From positions 1 through 56,932 of the forward strand of contig CALWBE010000015.1 of NCBI GenBank assembly GCA_944375955.1: a stretch of 56,932 nt of DNA, given 5' to 3'. Shown here one piece after another: positions 26,955 to 35,462 of this stretch; positions within the stretch are counted from its first letter, which is position 1; each line of letters begins with the position of its first letter. The notes beneath the pieces were generated by a model. It saw only the letters and a list, made by a program, of their open reading frames with translations. It did no database searches and was not told the DNA's origin. The stretch comes from an uncultured Clostridia bacterium. Its GTDB lineage: Bacteria > Bacillota > Clostridia > Oscillospirales > CAG-382. Position numbers and translations under genes: made by a program.

Positions 26955-29441
26955 ATGCTGAATCAAAAAATAGACCTTAACGGTGATTGGAAGGCAAAAG
27001 GTACGGATGAGAGCGGAAAAGCGATAGAGTTTGCGGGAAGCGTACCTGGGTGCGTTCATACCGATCTTATTGCCGGTAAATACATAGACAAGGATATTTT
27101 TTGGAGAGATAACGCAAAAAAAATACAGTGGATTGAAGAGCGGGACTGGATATATAAAAAAGAATTTACAGTCGAAAAAATAAAGTCAGGCGCAGTTCTC
27201 TGCTTCGAAGGTCTTGACGTTTACTGTGATATCTATTTAAACGGAAAGCATCTTGGTTTTTGCGATGATATGTTTATACCTCATAAATTTGAGATTGACG
27301 GAGTGCTGCAAGAAGGGAAAAATACGATTGAGGTGTATTTTTATTCGCCGACAGTTTTTGTCCGCGGGAAAAAATCACGTCCTGCAGCTTTCACATTTGA
27401 AAGACTGTATACAAGAAGAATGCAGTGTACATATGGCTGGGATTGGGTTTACAGATTTGTCACATGCGGAATTTTTCGTCCGGTATATATCGAATTTAAA
27501 AATGATATTTATGCTGAATCTGTTTATATAAATACAGAAAGTATAGATGAATTCAGCGCACAGGTCTCATGTGATATTGCTTTCGGCGGAGAGAAAATAA
27601 ACAGCGGCAGCACGGCAGTTTGCGAAATATATTCACCCGACGGAGTTCTTGTATGCAGAGACGAGTTTTTTACTGCCGAAAACAGACACATAAGATATTT
27701 TGATATAAAAGATCCGCAGCTTTGGGATCCGTTCTGTAAAGACGAGACTTTTTTATATACATTAAAGATTTACATCGATGGAAGGCAGGATATAGAGCAA
27801 AAATTCGGTATAAGGACGGTAAAAATACTTCAGGCTTCGGATGAGCCGGGAAGTCCTGAATATAATTTGTGCCGCTGGCTGAAAACTGACAGTGGCAGCG
27901 CTGACATGTATGATATGAATGAATCTTTTTCATGTTTTACGCTTATGGTTAACGGGAAGAAGATTTTTTGCAAAGGAGCTAACTGGGTGCCGAGCGAACC
28001 GTTTGCTTCAGCGGAAAAAGATGAAAAAATAACTTCAATTTTAGAGCTTTCAAAGAAAGCCGGACTGAATATGATCCGCGTATGGGGCGGAGGACTTTTT
28101 GAGCGCGAACATTTTTACAGCGAATGTGACCGTCTTGGCATAATGGTAACGCAGGATTTTCTTATGGCATGCGGCGAATATCCTGAGGATGAAGAGTATT
28201 TTTCTAAACTTTTGAAGAAAGAAGTGAAATATGCGGCCTTAATGCTGAGGAATCATCCTTGCCTTATGTGGTGGTCTGGTGACAACGAGAACGCAGTAAA
28301 CGGAAGCGACAAAATGAGAGATTACAGAGGGAGGGTAAGTGCCTATAAATCTATAGCTCCCGAACTTATGAAATATGATCCAAGACACCGTTTTTTGCCG
28401 TCAAGCCCGTATGGAGGAGACAGATACGCATCAAAAACAGCCGGCACGACACATAACACACAGTATTTGTCATTTATATTCAGCTATTTGGATAAAGATG
28501 ATCTGTCAGACTATAAGGAAGAATTCGAAAAGTATTTAGCAAGGTTCGTCGCCGAAGAACCGGCGATGGGAGCATGTTTTTTGCCAAGTCTCAGAAAGAT
28601 GATGACAGAAGATGATATTTTTGGAGATAATACAGAGATGTGGCATTTTCACACTCAAACGGGTGTGGGTTTCGGGAAAGAACTTATTGATTATAATCTT
28701 GAATTTGCTGAAAAGGTTTTGGGGAAATTTACAGATACCGGAGATAAATTTTTCAAATTTAAATATATAGGATATGAGTGGATACGTATTACGCTTGAAA
28801 AATTTCGCCGGAATCAGTGGTTTTCAAGCGGTGTTATTTATTGGATGCTTAATGACTGTTGGCCGGCGTCGTCGGGATGGGCGATTATAGATTATTATGT
28901 ACAGCCAAAACCGTCGTATTATGCTTTTAAGCGCTGCGCCGCGGATTATATGATATCGGTTTTAAAAGAGGACGGAAGGTATTCGGTACGTCTGTGCTCA
29001 AATTCCGTTTCTCAGGTTTGCCCGAAAGGCATTCTCACGGTTTATTGCATAAATAAAGACGGAACATGTGAAAAAGCGGCGGAGATAGAAACCGGATTTT
29101 TGCCTAACGAAGTACATATCGAACGTCTTCCGGATATTTATAAAGATCATTTGGCGGTTGTATGTGATTTCAAATCTGAAAATGTATTTGACAGAGCATT
29201 TTATAAAGATGGAGCTCTCAATATTTCGGAGTGCGCAGGTCTTGAAACCGTAAGGAAAGAAAACGGCAAAATAACTGTTAAAAGCAGCAGATATATTCAC
29301 GCTGTGGAGTTAGAGGGGGAAACAGTGTTTGAGGATAATTATTTCAGCCTGCTGCCCGGAGAAGAACGCACTATTTCTTATGACGCGCAGTGTGATAATA
29401 TCATAGTAAAATCATATACTTTCAGCGAACTATGCGAATAA
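26955..29441 (+). CDS. GH2 family beta-mannosidase-like enzyme, cytoplasmic
   Basis: An 828-residue GH2 enzyme with the beta-mannosidase layout. The N-terminal sugar-binding domain begins IDLNGDWKAKG and includes YGWDWVYRFVTCGIFRPV. The barrel has GANWVPSEPF and MIRVWGGGLFE. The acid/base is Glu445 in WWSGDNEN, and the nucleophile is probably Glu534 in RFVAEEP, where relatives have SEFG. The start is ATG at 26955 with AAGGAG seven bases upstream. No signal peptide is seen. Together with the GH20 gene 81 bases upstream, it could split Man-beta-1,4-GlcNAc units of N-glycans; this pairing is inference. Confidence 0.87.
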   Translation: MLNQKIDLNGDWKAKGTDESGKAIEFAGSVPGCVHTDLIAGKYIDKDIFWRDNAKKIQWIEERDWIYKKEFTVEKIKSGAVLCFEGLDVYCDIYLNGKHLGFCDDMFIPHKFEIDGVLQEGKNTIEVYFYSPTVFVRGKKSRPAAFTFERLYTRRMQCTYGWDWVYRFVTCGIFRPVYIEFKNDIYAESVYINTESIDEFSAQVSCDIAFGGEKINSGSTAVCEIYSPDGVLVCRDEFFTAENRHIRYFDIKDPQLWDPFCKDETFLYTLKIYIDGRQDIEQKFGIRTVKILQASDEPGSPEYNLCRWLKTDSGSADMYDMNESFSCFTLMVNGKKIFCKGANWVPSEPFASAEKDEKITSILELSKKAGLNMIRVWGGGLFEREHFYSECDRLGIMVTQDFLMACGEYPEDEEYFSKLLKKEVKYAALMLRNHPCLMWWSGDNENAVNGSDKMRDYRGRVSAYKSIAPELMKYDPRHRFLPSSPYGGDRYASKTAGTTHNTQYLSFIFSYLDKDDLSDYKEEFEKYLARFVAEEPAMGACFLPSLRKMMTEDDIFGDNTEMWHFHTQTGVGFGKELIDYNLEFAEKVLGKFTDTGDKFFKFKYIGYEWIRITLEKFRRNQWFSSGVIYWMLNDCWPASSGWAIIDYYVQPKPSYYAFKRCAADYMISVLKEDGRYSVRLCSNSVSQVCPKGILTVYCINKDGTCEKAAEIETGFLPNEVHIERLPDIYKDHLAVVCDFKSENVFDRAFYKDGALNISECAGLETVRKENGKITVKSSRYIHAVELEGETVFEDNYFSLLPGEERTISYDAQCDNIIVKSYTFSELCE

Positions 29442-29457
29442 AAAGGAGAAATGTTAA

Positions 29458-29688
29458 ATGACGCTTGACAAACTCGCAGTAGGCGGAAGTGCTTATGTAA
29501 CTAAAGTTGGAGGAGAGGGCAATCTGAGACTTAGGCTTCTTGATATGGGTATAATACCGGGAACAAAGATCTCTGTTATAAAAGTGGCTCCGCTGGGCGA
29601 TCCGATTGAAATCAGAGTAAGGGAATATGAATTGACGATCCGCCTTGAGGATGCACAGCTTATCGAGATCGGGGAGGGAAATAAATAA
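29458..29688 (+). CDS. feoA: Ferrous iron transport protein A (FeoA)
   Basis: A 76-residue SH3-like cytosolic partner of FeoB. The core LRLRLLDMGIIPGTKISVIKVAPLGDPIEIRV is the family signature. The start is ATG at 29458 with AAGGAG nine bases upstream; another ATG at 29451 is out of frame and stops after five codons. The gene begins 16 bases after the mannosidase stop and ends on the base before the feoB ATG. No separate promoter is visible, so it may be read through from the glycosidase genes. Confidence 0.93.
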   Translation: MTLDKLAVGGSAYVTKVGGEGNLRLRLLDMGIIPGTKISVIKVAPLGDPIEIRVREYELTIRLEDAQLIEIGEGNK

Positions 29689-31707
29689 ATGGTATTTGCG
29701 CTTGTAGGAAATCAGAACTGCGGAAAGACAACGCTATTTAATGCGCTTACCGGTTCTAATCAGCATGTCGGAAATTTCCCCGGAGTTACGGTGGACAGTA
29801 AAACCGGATATATGAAGCTGGCGAAGGAAAATTCAGTTGTTGATCTTCCCGGCATATATTCGATAAGGCCGTATTCAATAGAGGAGATAGTGACTCGTGA
29901 CTTTATAATTGATCAGAAGCCCGACGGCATAATAAATATAGTAGATGCTACAAATATAGAGCGCAATTTATATTTGACTCTGCAGCTTCTTGAACTTCAT
30001 ATTCCGATGGTTCTTGCGCTTAATATGATGGATGAGGTGCGAGGAAACGGCGGAACGATAGATATAAAGAAGCTGTCAGAACGTTTGGGAATTCCTGCCG
30101 TACCGATCTCAGCAGCAAAAAACGAAGGAATTTCGGAGCTTGTTGACGAAGCGGTAAAAGCCGCTAAAAACAGGCAGTATCCGAAACGTATAGATTTTTG
30201 CCCGCATGGTCCGGTACACCGCTGCATACATTCGGTGTCTCATGTAATAGAGGATCATGCGGAAAAGGCAGGAGTTTCAGCAAGATACGCAGCTATAAAA
30301 CTGATAGAAGGAGACGACACAACATTTATCGAACGTCTGGGATTGTCTGAAAATGAGCTTGAGCTTATAGAACATGATATAACAGAAATGGAACGCGAGC
30401 GTGGACTTGACCGAAATGCGGCTATTGCCGACATGAGGTATAATTTTATTGAAGAAGCGTGCCGGGATACTGTGGTAAAATGCCGGGAGAGCCGCGAACA
30501 TATAAGAAGCCGAAAGATAGACGAGATTATGACAAATAAATATGCCGCTATCCCGCTTTTTTTCGGAATAATGCTTTTTATTTTCTGGCTTACTTTTGGA
30601 GTTATAGGAAGTGCATTGTCAGATCTTTTGGGGAGCGGCATAAATGCGCTGACATCGGTTGTTGATTCCGGTCTTACCGCTTATGGAATAAATCCTGTTG
30701 TACATAGCCTTATAATAGACGGTATTTTTGCCGGTGTAGGCAGCGTGCTTTCATTTCTTCCTATAATTGTAGTGCTGTTCTTTTTCCTATCTATACTTGA
30801 AGATACAGGATATATGGCGCGGGTTGCATTTGTTATGGATAAACTGCTTAGAAAAATTGGCTTGTCAGGAAGAAGCTTTGTTCCGATGATAATCGGATTC
30901 GGGTGTTCTGTTCCTGCGATTATGGCTACGCGTACTTTATCGAGCGAACGCGACAGAAAAATGACAATAATGCTGACTCCGTATATGAGCTGTTCGGCAA
31001 AGATACCGATATATGCAGTTTTCTGCAGCGCATTTTTCCCGGAATATGCGCCGTTTGTTATGATAGTACTATATGTTTCGGGCATGCTTGTAGGAATTTT
31101 GGCAGCACTTGTGCTGAATAAAACTGCATTTCGAGGTAAGCCGGTGCCTTTTGTTATGGAGTTACCCAATTACCGTCTGCCGTCGCTGAAAAGCGTTGTT
31201 CTGCTTATGTGGGAAAAGGCAAGAGATTTTATACAGCGAGCCTTTACTGTTATATTTGTAGCAACCGTAATAATATGGTTTTTCGGAGCATTTGACACAA
31301 GACTTAATTTTGTAAGCGACAGTTCGCAAAGTATTTTGGCGGCAATAGGGCGTTTTATATCGCCGGTATTTGAGCCTATCGGCTTTGGAAACTGGAAGGC
31401 AGCAACTTCGCTTATTGCAGGATTCTCGGCAAAAGAAGCGGTTGTCAGCACACTCGGAGTTTTAACGGGAACAACAGTTGCCGAACTTGGTACGGGTTCT
31501 GCGCTTATAACTTTATTTTCAGGTTCGACTGTTGCTGCCGCAAGTTTTCTTGCTTTTACCCTGCTTTACACGCCATGTATTGCGGCGGTTGCCACTATAA
31601 AAAAGGAGCTTGGATCAGGTATAAAAACTTTCGGTATTGTTGTCATGCAGTGCGTGATAGCTTGGATATTCGCATACTTAGTATATTCTGTAGGATCTCT
31701 TATATAG
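29689..31707 (+). CDS. feoB: Ferrous iron transport protein B (FeoB)
   Basis: A 672-residue Fe(II) transporter of the cytoplasmic membrane. The N-terminal GTPase has G1 GNQNCGKT (7-14), the family segment VGNFPGVTVD, G3 DLPG, G4 NMMD and a SAAKNEG G5. A helical spacer follows, then two Gate domains: the first contains GYMARVAFVMDKLLRKIGLSGRSFVPMI with GFGCSVPAIMATR, the second AGFSAKEAVVSTLG and LLYTPCIAAVATIKKE. Length is normal for Firmicutes. It abuts feoA and is followed after 145 AT-rich bases by the Cys-rich partner gene. Confidence 0.96.
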   Translation: MVFALVGNQNCGKTTLFNALTGSNQHVGNFPGVTVDSKTGYMKLAKENSVVDLPGIYSIRPYSIEEIVTRDFIIDQKPDGIINIVDATNIERNLYLTLQLLELHIPMVLALNMMDEVRGNGGTIDIKKLSERLGIPAVPISAAKNEGISELVDEAVKAAKNRQYPKRIDFCPHGPVHRCIHSVSHVIEDHAEKAGVSARYAAIKLIEGDDTTFIERLGLSENELELIEHDITEMERERGLDRNAAIADMRYNFIEEACRDTVVKCRESREHIRSRKIDEIMTNKYAAIPLFFGIMLFIFWLTFGVIGSALSDLLGSGINALTSVVDSGLTAYGINPVVHSLIIDGIFAGVGSVLSFLPIIVVLFFFLSILEDTGYMARVAFVMDKLLRKIGLSGRSFVPMIIGFGCSVPAIMATRTLSSERDRKMTIMLTPYMSCSAKIPIYAVFCSAFFPEYAPFVMIVLYVSGMLVGILAALVLNKTAFRGKPVPFVMELPNYRLPSLKSVVLLMWEKARDFIQRAFTVIFVATVIIWFFGAFDTRLNFVSDSSQSILAAIGRFISPVFEPIGFGNWKAATSLIAGFSAKEAVVSTLGVLTGTTVAELGTGSALITLFSGSTVAAASFLAFTLLYTPCIAAVATIKKELGSGIKTFGIVVMQCVIAWIFAYLVYSVGSLI

Positions 31708-31852
31708 ATATAAACTCAGCTTTTTTATATATTTAATTTATATAATTAATGCGGGATACGTTTTGAATATTTAATATTTATCAATAGAATAATATTTACG
31801 ATATTAAGTAAGAATAATTTGTAAAGACAGATTGATTTAACGGTGTAATAAA

Positions 31853-32080
31853 ATGAACTTTTATGATATTATTTTAATATTGATTATATCCGCATTATTT
31901 ATCGCGGCATTGATGTATATTTTCAAAAAGCGCAGAAAAGGCGGCTGCTCGGGATGCTCAGGCTGTTGTGGCTGTTCCCAAAGAATAGAAACTTCCAGCA
32001 GGAACGGAGCTCATAATGGAAGCGAAGAATGTTCGGAAAATTGTGAAAAACAAAAAAGAAAAACAAATCATATTCAATAA
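31853..32080 (+). CDS. FeoB-associated Cys-rich membrane protein
   Basis: A 75-residue protein with one N-terminal membrane helix (about 4-25), a basic stop-transfer KKRRK and a dense cysteine cluster GGCSGCSGCCGCSQ, then two more cysteines near the tail. This is the pattern of the FeoB-associated Cys-rich membrane protein family, found just after feoB in many Firmicutes and thought to replace FeoC. The ribosome site is weak (CGGTG). A strong terminator follows. Confidence 0.85.
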   Translation: MNFYDIILILIISALFIAALMYIFKKRRKGGCSGCSGCCGCSQRIETSSRNGAHNGSEECSENCEKQKRKTNHIQ

Positions 32081-32086
32081 ATAGGT

Positions 32087-32125
32087 TTTCAGCGTGAATC
32101 AGGTATGATTCACGCTGAAATTTTT
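32087..32125 (+). terminator. Rho-independent terminator after the feo genes
   Basis: Perfect 15-bp stem TTTCAGCGTGAATCA/TGATTCACGCTGAAA, loop GGTA, then TTTTT. Confidence 0.92.
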
Positions 32126-32198
32126 AAGTTTCAAAACCGGTTTTATAAGAATGTGAAAGGTGTTCTGAAAATAAATTTGATTTTTTGATTATTTTTTA

Positions 32199-33323
32199 TC
32201 AGTTGCCATTGTAAATTTCATATGGGAGGATTACCTTTGATTCGCCGATAATATTTCCTGAAGAGACAGAATCGAATTTTTCTTTACCGTTTTTATAGTT
32301 GTCGGCAACTGTACATATTACGGAGGCGGCATTTACGGCATCAGGCCGTACTGTACCAGTAAGAGATCCGTCCAGGATAGCAGCTTTGGCATCCTCGGTA
32401 TCTCCTATTCCAAATACCGGTATCATTGTCGTATTGCCGGAGTCTTCAAGACCTTCTTTGAGAGCTGAGATTGCCCCGAGGGCAAGGTCGTCATTTTCTG
32501 CTATGACAAGTTCTACGGTGTTGCCGCTGTCGTGAGTTATGCCCGTGATAAGGCTTGACATAAGCTTTTTAGCAGTATCAAAAAGATTTGTTCCGTCGGT
32601 GTCGTCAGTCAAATACATATCTGAGTTTTCGCTGTCGTAAAAAGAAAGAGCAGGGAGGTCCTCAGCAGCAAGTATTTTATTGCATTCTTCTACTGCGGCA
32701 TAAGTTCCTTTGTCGGCTCCGCCTCCGGGAGTACGGAAGAGAACGTAGTTTATCACACCGTCTTTATTAAGATCGACATCGTCAAAATTCTCAGAAAGAT
32801 ATTTTCCAATCATTTCTCCCTGAAGACGTGCCGCTGAATCATTGTCGCTTCCTATATATACGCATTTTTCATATGATGCTATCGCATCGTCGCTAATGTT
32901 GTTTCCGAAGAATATAATAGGAATATTTTTCTGCTTTGCAAGGGATATTGCACTATCGGCGGCAGATGAAGATCCGCCGGCAATATTTACTATCATTAGA
33001 TCTATACGGCTGTCTGATGCCTGGCGTATTTGTTCGAGCTGCGTGTCAGCGCTTCCGGAAGCGTTAAATTCTTCATATTTCCGTTCTTTTGCGTCAAATT
33101 CCTTTTTCAGGTATTCGCTTACTGACGCATCATAAGGATCAGAAAGATCGCTGTAAAAGATCGCTATTGCATTATCATTTAAAAGATCGCCCTGGTCTAC
33201 ATTTTTCTTACAGGCATTAAGAGCAAGCATACTGTATATGCATAAAACCGCTGCCGTAAACAATAATATCATCCGTCTTATAATATGTTTTCCGGCAAAT
33301 AATTCATTTTTTTTATTATTCAT
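32199..33323 (-). CDS. Galactose/ribose-type substrate-binding lipoprotein (MglB-like), orphan
   Basis: A 374-residue periplasmic-binding protein of the LacI/MglB class. A signal sequence ends in a lipobox (LNAC). The calcium loop typical of the galactose-binding group is seen as DVDLNKDGVINYV, followed by VIAENDDLALGAISALKEG and VFGIGDTEDAKAAILDGSLTGTV. No ABC ATPase or permease gene is next to it, so it is an orphan binding protein that may serve a distant transporter or a sensor kinase. AAAGGAAT lies upstream of the ATG; the upstream AT-rich stretch gives no clear promoter. Confidence 0.85.
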   Translation of the reverse strand: MNNKKNELFAGKHIIRRMILLFTAAVLCIYSMLALNACKKNVDQGDLLNDNAIAIFYSDLSDPYDASVSEYLKKEFDAKERKYEEFNASGSADTQLEQIRQASDSRIDLMIVNIAGGSSSAADSAISLAKQKNIPIIFFGNNISDDAIASYEKCVYIGSDNDSAARLQGEMIGKYLSENFDDVDLNKDGVINYVLFRTPGGGADKGTYAAVEECNKILAAEDLPALSFYDSENSDMYLTDDTDGTNLFDTAKKLMSSLITGITHDSGNTVELVIAENDDLALGAISALKEGLEDSGNTTMIPVFGIGDTEDAKAAILDGSLTGTVRPDAVNAASVICTVADNYKNGKEKFDSVSSGNIIGESKVILPYEIYNGN

Positions 33324-33443
33324 AAATTATATTCCTTTCTGAATATATAAATCAAATTTCATATTTGTAGTTTTTATTTATATTATTATTTTTATTCAAA
33401 ATAATTGTTAAAATATATTTTTTCCAGTAAAATGGCTGATTTA

Positions 33444-33472
33444 TTGACTTTTATTGCTTTAAATAATATAAT
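33444..33472 (+). promoter_or_regulatory. Promoter of the DUF4886 gene
   Basis: TTGACT (33444-33449), 17 bases, TATAAT (33467-33472), about 30 bases before the ATG at 33504. Confidence 0.75.
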
Positions 33473-33503
33473 TATTTTAAACGTTCTGAACGGAGGCGAT
33501 AAA

Positions 33504-34250
33504 ATGAAAATTTTATGTATCGGAAACAGTTTTTCAATGGATGCCACAAGATATCTCTATGGTGTAGGCAAAAGCTGCGGAATAGGAATCAAAACTGTAA
33601 ATCTTTATATCGGCGGTTGTTCGCTTTACACTCATTATATAAATGCGGTGGATGACAGAAGCAGCTATGAGCTGGATTTTAACGGGTTTTCTACAGGTTT
33701 TAACATTTCAATAAAGCAAGGTCTTGCAAGCGATGATTTTGATATTGTCACGCTTCAACAGGCAAGCCATTTCAGTTTTAAAGAGGAAAGTTATCAGCCA
33801 TATCTTTCATATCTTGCGGGATATATAAAAAAATATTGTCCTCATGCGAAGATTTTTATTCATCAGACATGGGCATATAATCCCGACGAAAAAAGACTTG
33901 AGGAAATGGGTTTCTCAAGTCATCGTAATATGTATGCCGAGATTGAAAAGACATATGAAGGATTTTTGGGAAGTATAGACGCATGCGGACTTATTCCTTC
34001 CGGAAAAACGATTTTTAATCTTGTTGAATCGGGAATGTCTTCTGAGAAAATTTTCAGAGATCCTATACATGCAAGTTTGGGTATCGGAAGATATGCGTTG
34101 GCGCTTGCCTGGCTTGAATATTTGACAGGATTACCTGCTGAAAAGTGCAGTTTTTCGGATTTTGATGTTCCTGTATCATCTGAAGACGCTGAAAGAGTGG
34201 CTGAAGCCGCACATATTGCCTGCGAATGGGCAAAAAAATACAAGAAATAA
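33504..34250 (+). CDS. DUF4886 (SGNH-like hydrolase) protein
   Basis: A 248-residue protein of the DUF4886 group of SGNH/GDSL-like hydrolases, predicted carbohydrate esterases. The first block MKILCIGNSFSMDATRYL carries the nucleophilic serine in GNSFS. DIVTLQQASHFS supplies the Gln/Asn-type oxyanion block, and FRDPIHASLGIGRYALALAW contains the catalytic Asp-x-x-His. The start is ATG at 33504 because CGGAGG lies 7 bases upstream; the frame is open further but has no site. No signal peptide, so probably cytosolic, in keeping with the other glycan enzymes here. Confidence 0.82.
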   Translation: MKILCIGNSFSMDATRYLYGVGKSCGIGIKTVNLYIGGCSLYTHYINAVDDRSSYELDFNGFSTGFNISIKQGLASDDFDIVTLQQASHFSFKEESYQPYLSYLAGYIKKYCPHAKIFIHQTWAYNPDEKRLEEMGFSSHRNMYAEIEKTYEGFLGSIDACGLIPSGKTIFNLVESGMSSEKIFRDPIHASLGIGRYALALAWLEYLTGLPAEKCSFSDFDVPVSSEDAERVAEAAHIACEWAKKYKK

Positions 34251-34403
34251 AAAAATAAAATATATATAGAAATATTTTTTGATGGAATCTGTAAAAGAAT
34301 GTCAAAAGTCAAAAAATGCTGACGTGATATTTAAGAAATATTGAAAAAAATGAAATTTAGTATATACAAAATGCTGATTTTGTGATAAAATATATAAAAA
34401 TGA

Positions 34404-34483
34404 GTAAATCTGCCGATACGTTTTTAAAGCAGATTTTCAAAGCGGCAAATTTACTGTTATTATTAATCTGCTTGTTTTGCCGC
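34404..34483 (+). promoter_or_regulatory. Leader with competing hairpins upstream of rlmB
   Basis: Four segments can pair in alternative ways. AAATCTGC (34406-34413) pairs with GCAGATTT (34429-34436). GTAAATCTGCCG (34404-34415) also pairs with CGGCAAATTTAC (34443-34454) with one mismatch. GCGGCAAA (34442-34449) pairs with TTTGCCGC (34476-34483). GCAGATT also pairs with AATCTGC (34465-34471). This layout resembles an attenuator but has no T-run terminator. Confidence 0.45.
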
Positions 34484-34509
34484 AATAGAGTGTTGAAAGG
34501 AATACAGAT

Positions 34510-35412
34510 TTGCTTATGTACAGCAAAAATAAATTAGGCAAAAAAAGCGGATTCGGTGAAAAATCATCAAATACAAGCGCAAAGCGGCGAAGCTTTAAGG
34601 ATAAATCTCAGCGAAAAGCGGTAGGCGGTACGCCGTCTGAAAAAACAGATGCGAAAGGTCGCACTGAAGAATTTAATAACGGAGCAGTCCCGGGAAGAAA
34701 TGCCGTAAGGGAGCTTTTAAAGAGCGGAAAGGATATCGAAAAGATATTTGTACGCCGCGGTGACAGAGAAGGATCCATAACAGTTCTTGTGGCGGAGGCG
34801 ATCGCGAGAAAAATACCGGTGATAGAAACCGAAAAGGAAAAGCTTGATGTCATTTGCGGATATGAACAGCATCAGGGAATTGTTGCAATAGCTTCAGAAA
34901 AGGAATACTGCACGGTGGAAGATATTCTTGATATAGCGCATGAGCGCGGGGAGAAACCCCTAATAGTTATTGCTGACGGAGTATCAGATCCTCATAATCT
35001 CGGAGCGATAATACGCTGTGCGGAGGGTGCCGGAGCTCATGGTATAATAATTCCTAAAAGGCGGGCTGTCGGAGCAACTCCTGCGGTGTCTAAGGCATCG
35101 GCGGGAGCCCTTGAGCATATGGCGGTAGCGAAATGCTCAAATATTTCCGATACTATAAGAAAACTTAAAGAAAAAGGCATTTGGATTTTTGCCGCGGAAG
35201 CAGACGGAACCGATTATACAAAAGCCGACTTTGACATTCCGGCAGCGATTGTTGTAGGAAGTGAAGAATACGGGGTTTCTGATATAGTAAAAAAGAACAG
35301 TGATTTTATAGTGTCTATTCCGATGCTTGGAAAAGTGAATTCACTTAATGTTTCGACTGCCGCAGCGGTGATCCTGTACGAGGCAGTAAAGCAAAGGATG
35401 CAAAAGAAATAA
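34510..35412 (+). CDS. rlmB: TrmH/SpoU family rRNA 2'-O-methyltransferase (RlmB-like)
   Basis: A 300-residue SPOUT methyltransferase, by family the enzyme that 2'-O-methylates G2251 of 23S rRNA. A basic, disordered extension (1-58) precedes the L30e-like substrate-binding domain (GRNAVRELLKSGKDIEKIFV). The knotted SAM-binding domain has motif 1 DPHNLGAIIRCAEGAGAHG, motif 2 IVVGSEEYGVS and motif 3 IPMLGKVNSLNVSTAAAVILYEA. The start is probably TTG at 34510, nine bases after AAAGG; an ATG two codons later is 15 bases away. It follows the unusual leader at 34404-34483 and precedes the pseudo-ATPase gene by 50 bases. Confidence 0.9.
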   Translation: MLMYSKNKLGKKSGFGEKSSNTSAKRRSFKDKSQRKAVGGTPSEKTDAKGRTEEFNNGAVPGRNAVRELLKSGKDIEKIFVRRGDREGSITVLVAEAIARKIPVIETEKEKLDVICGYEQHQGIVAIASEKEYCTVEDILDIAHERGEKPLIVIADGVSDPHNLGAIIRCAEGAGAHGIIIPKRRAVGATPAVSKASAGALEHMAVAKCSNISDTIRKLKEKGIWIFAAEADGTDYTKADFDIPAAIVVGSEEYGVSDIVKKNSDFIVSIPMLGKVNSLNVSTAAAVILYEAVKQRMQKK

Positions 35413-35462
35413 AGTTATAAATATATAAAGTAAGGATAAAAAGTAAACGGAGGTCAATCAAA

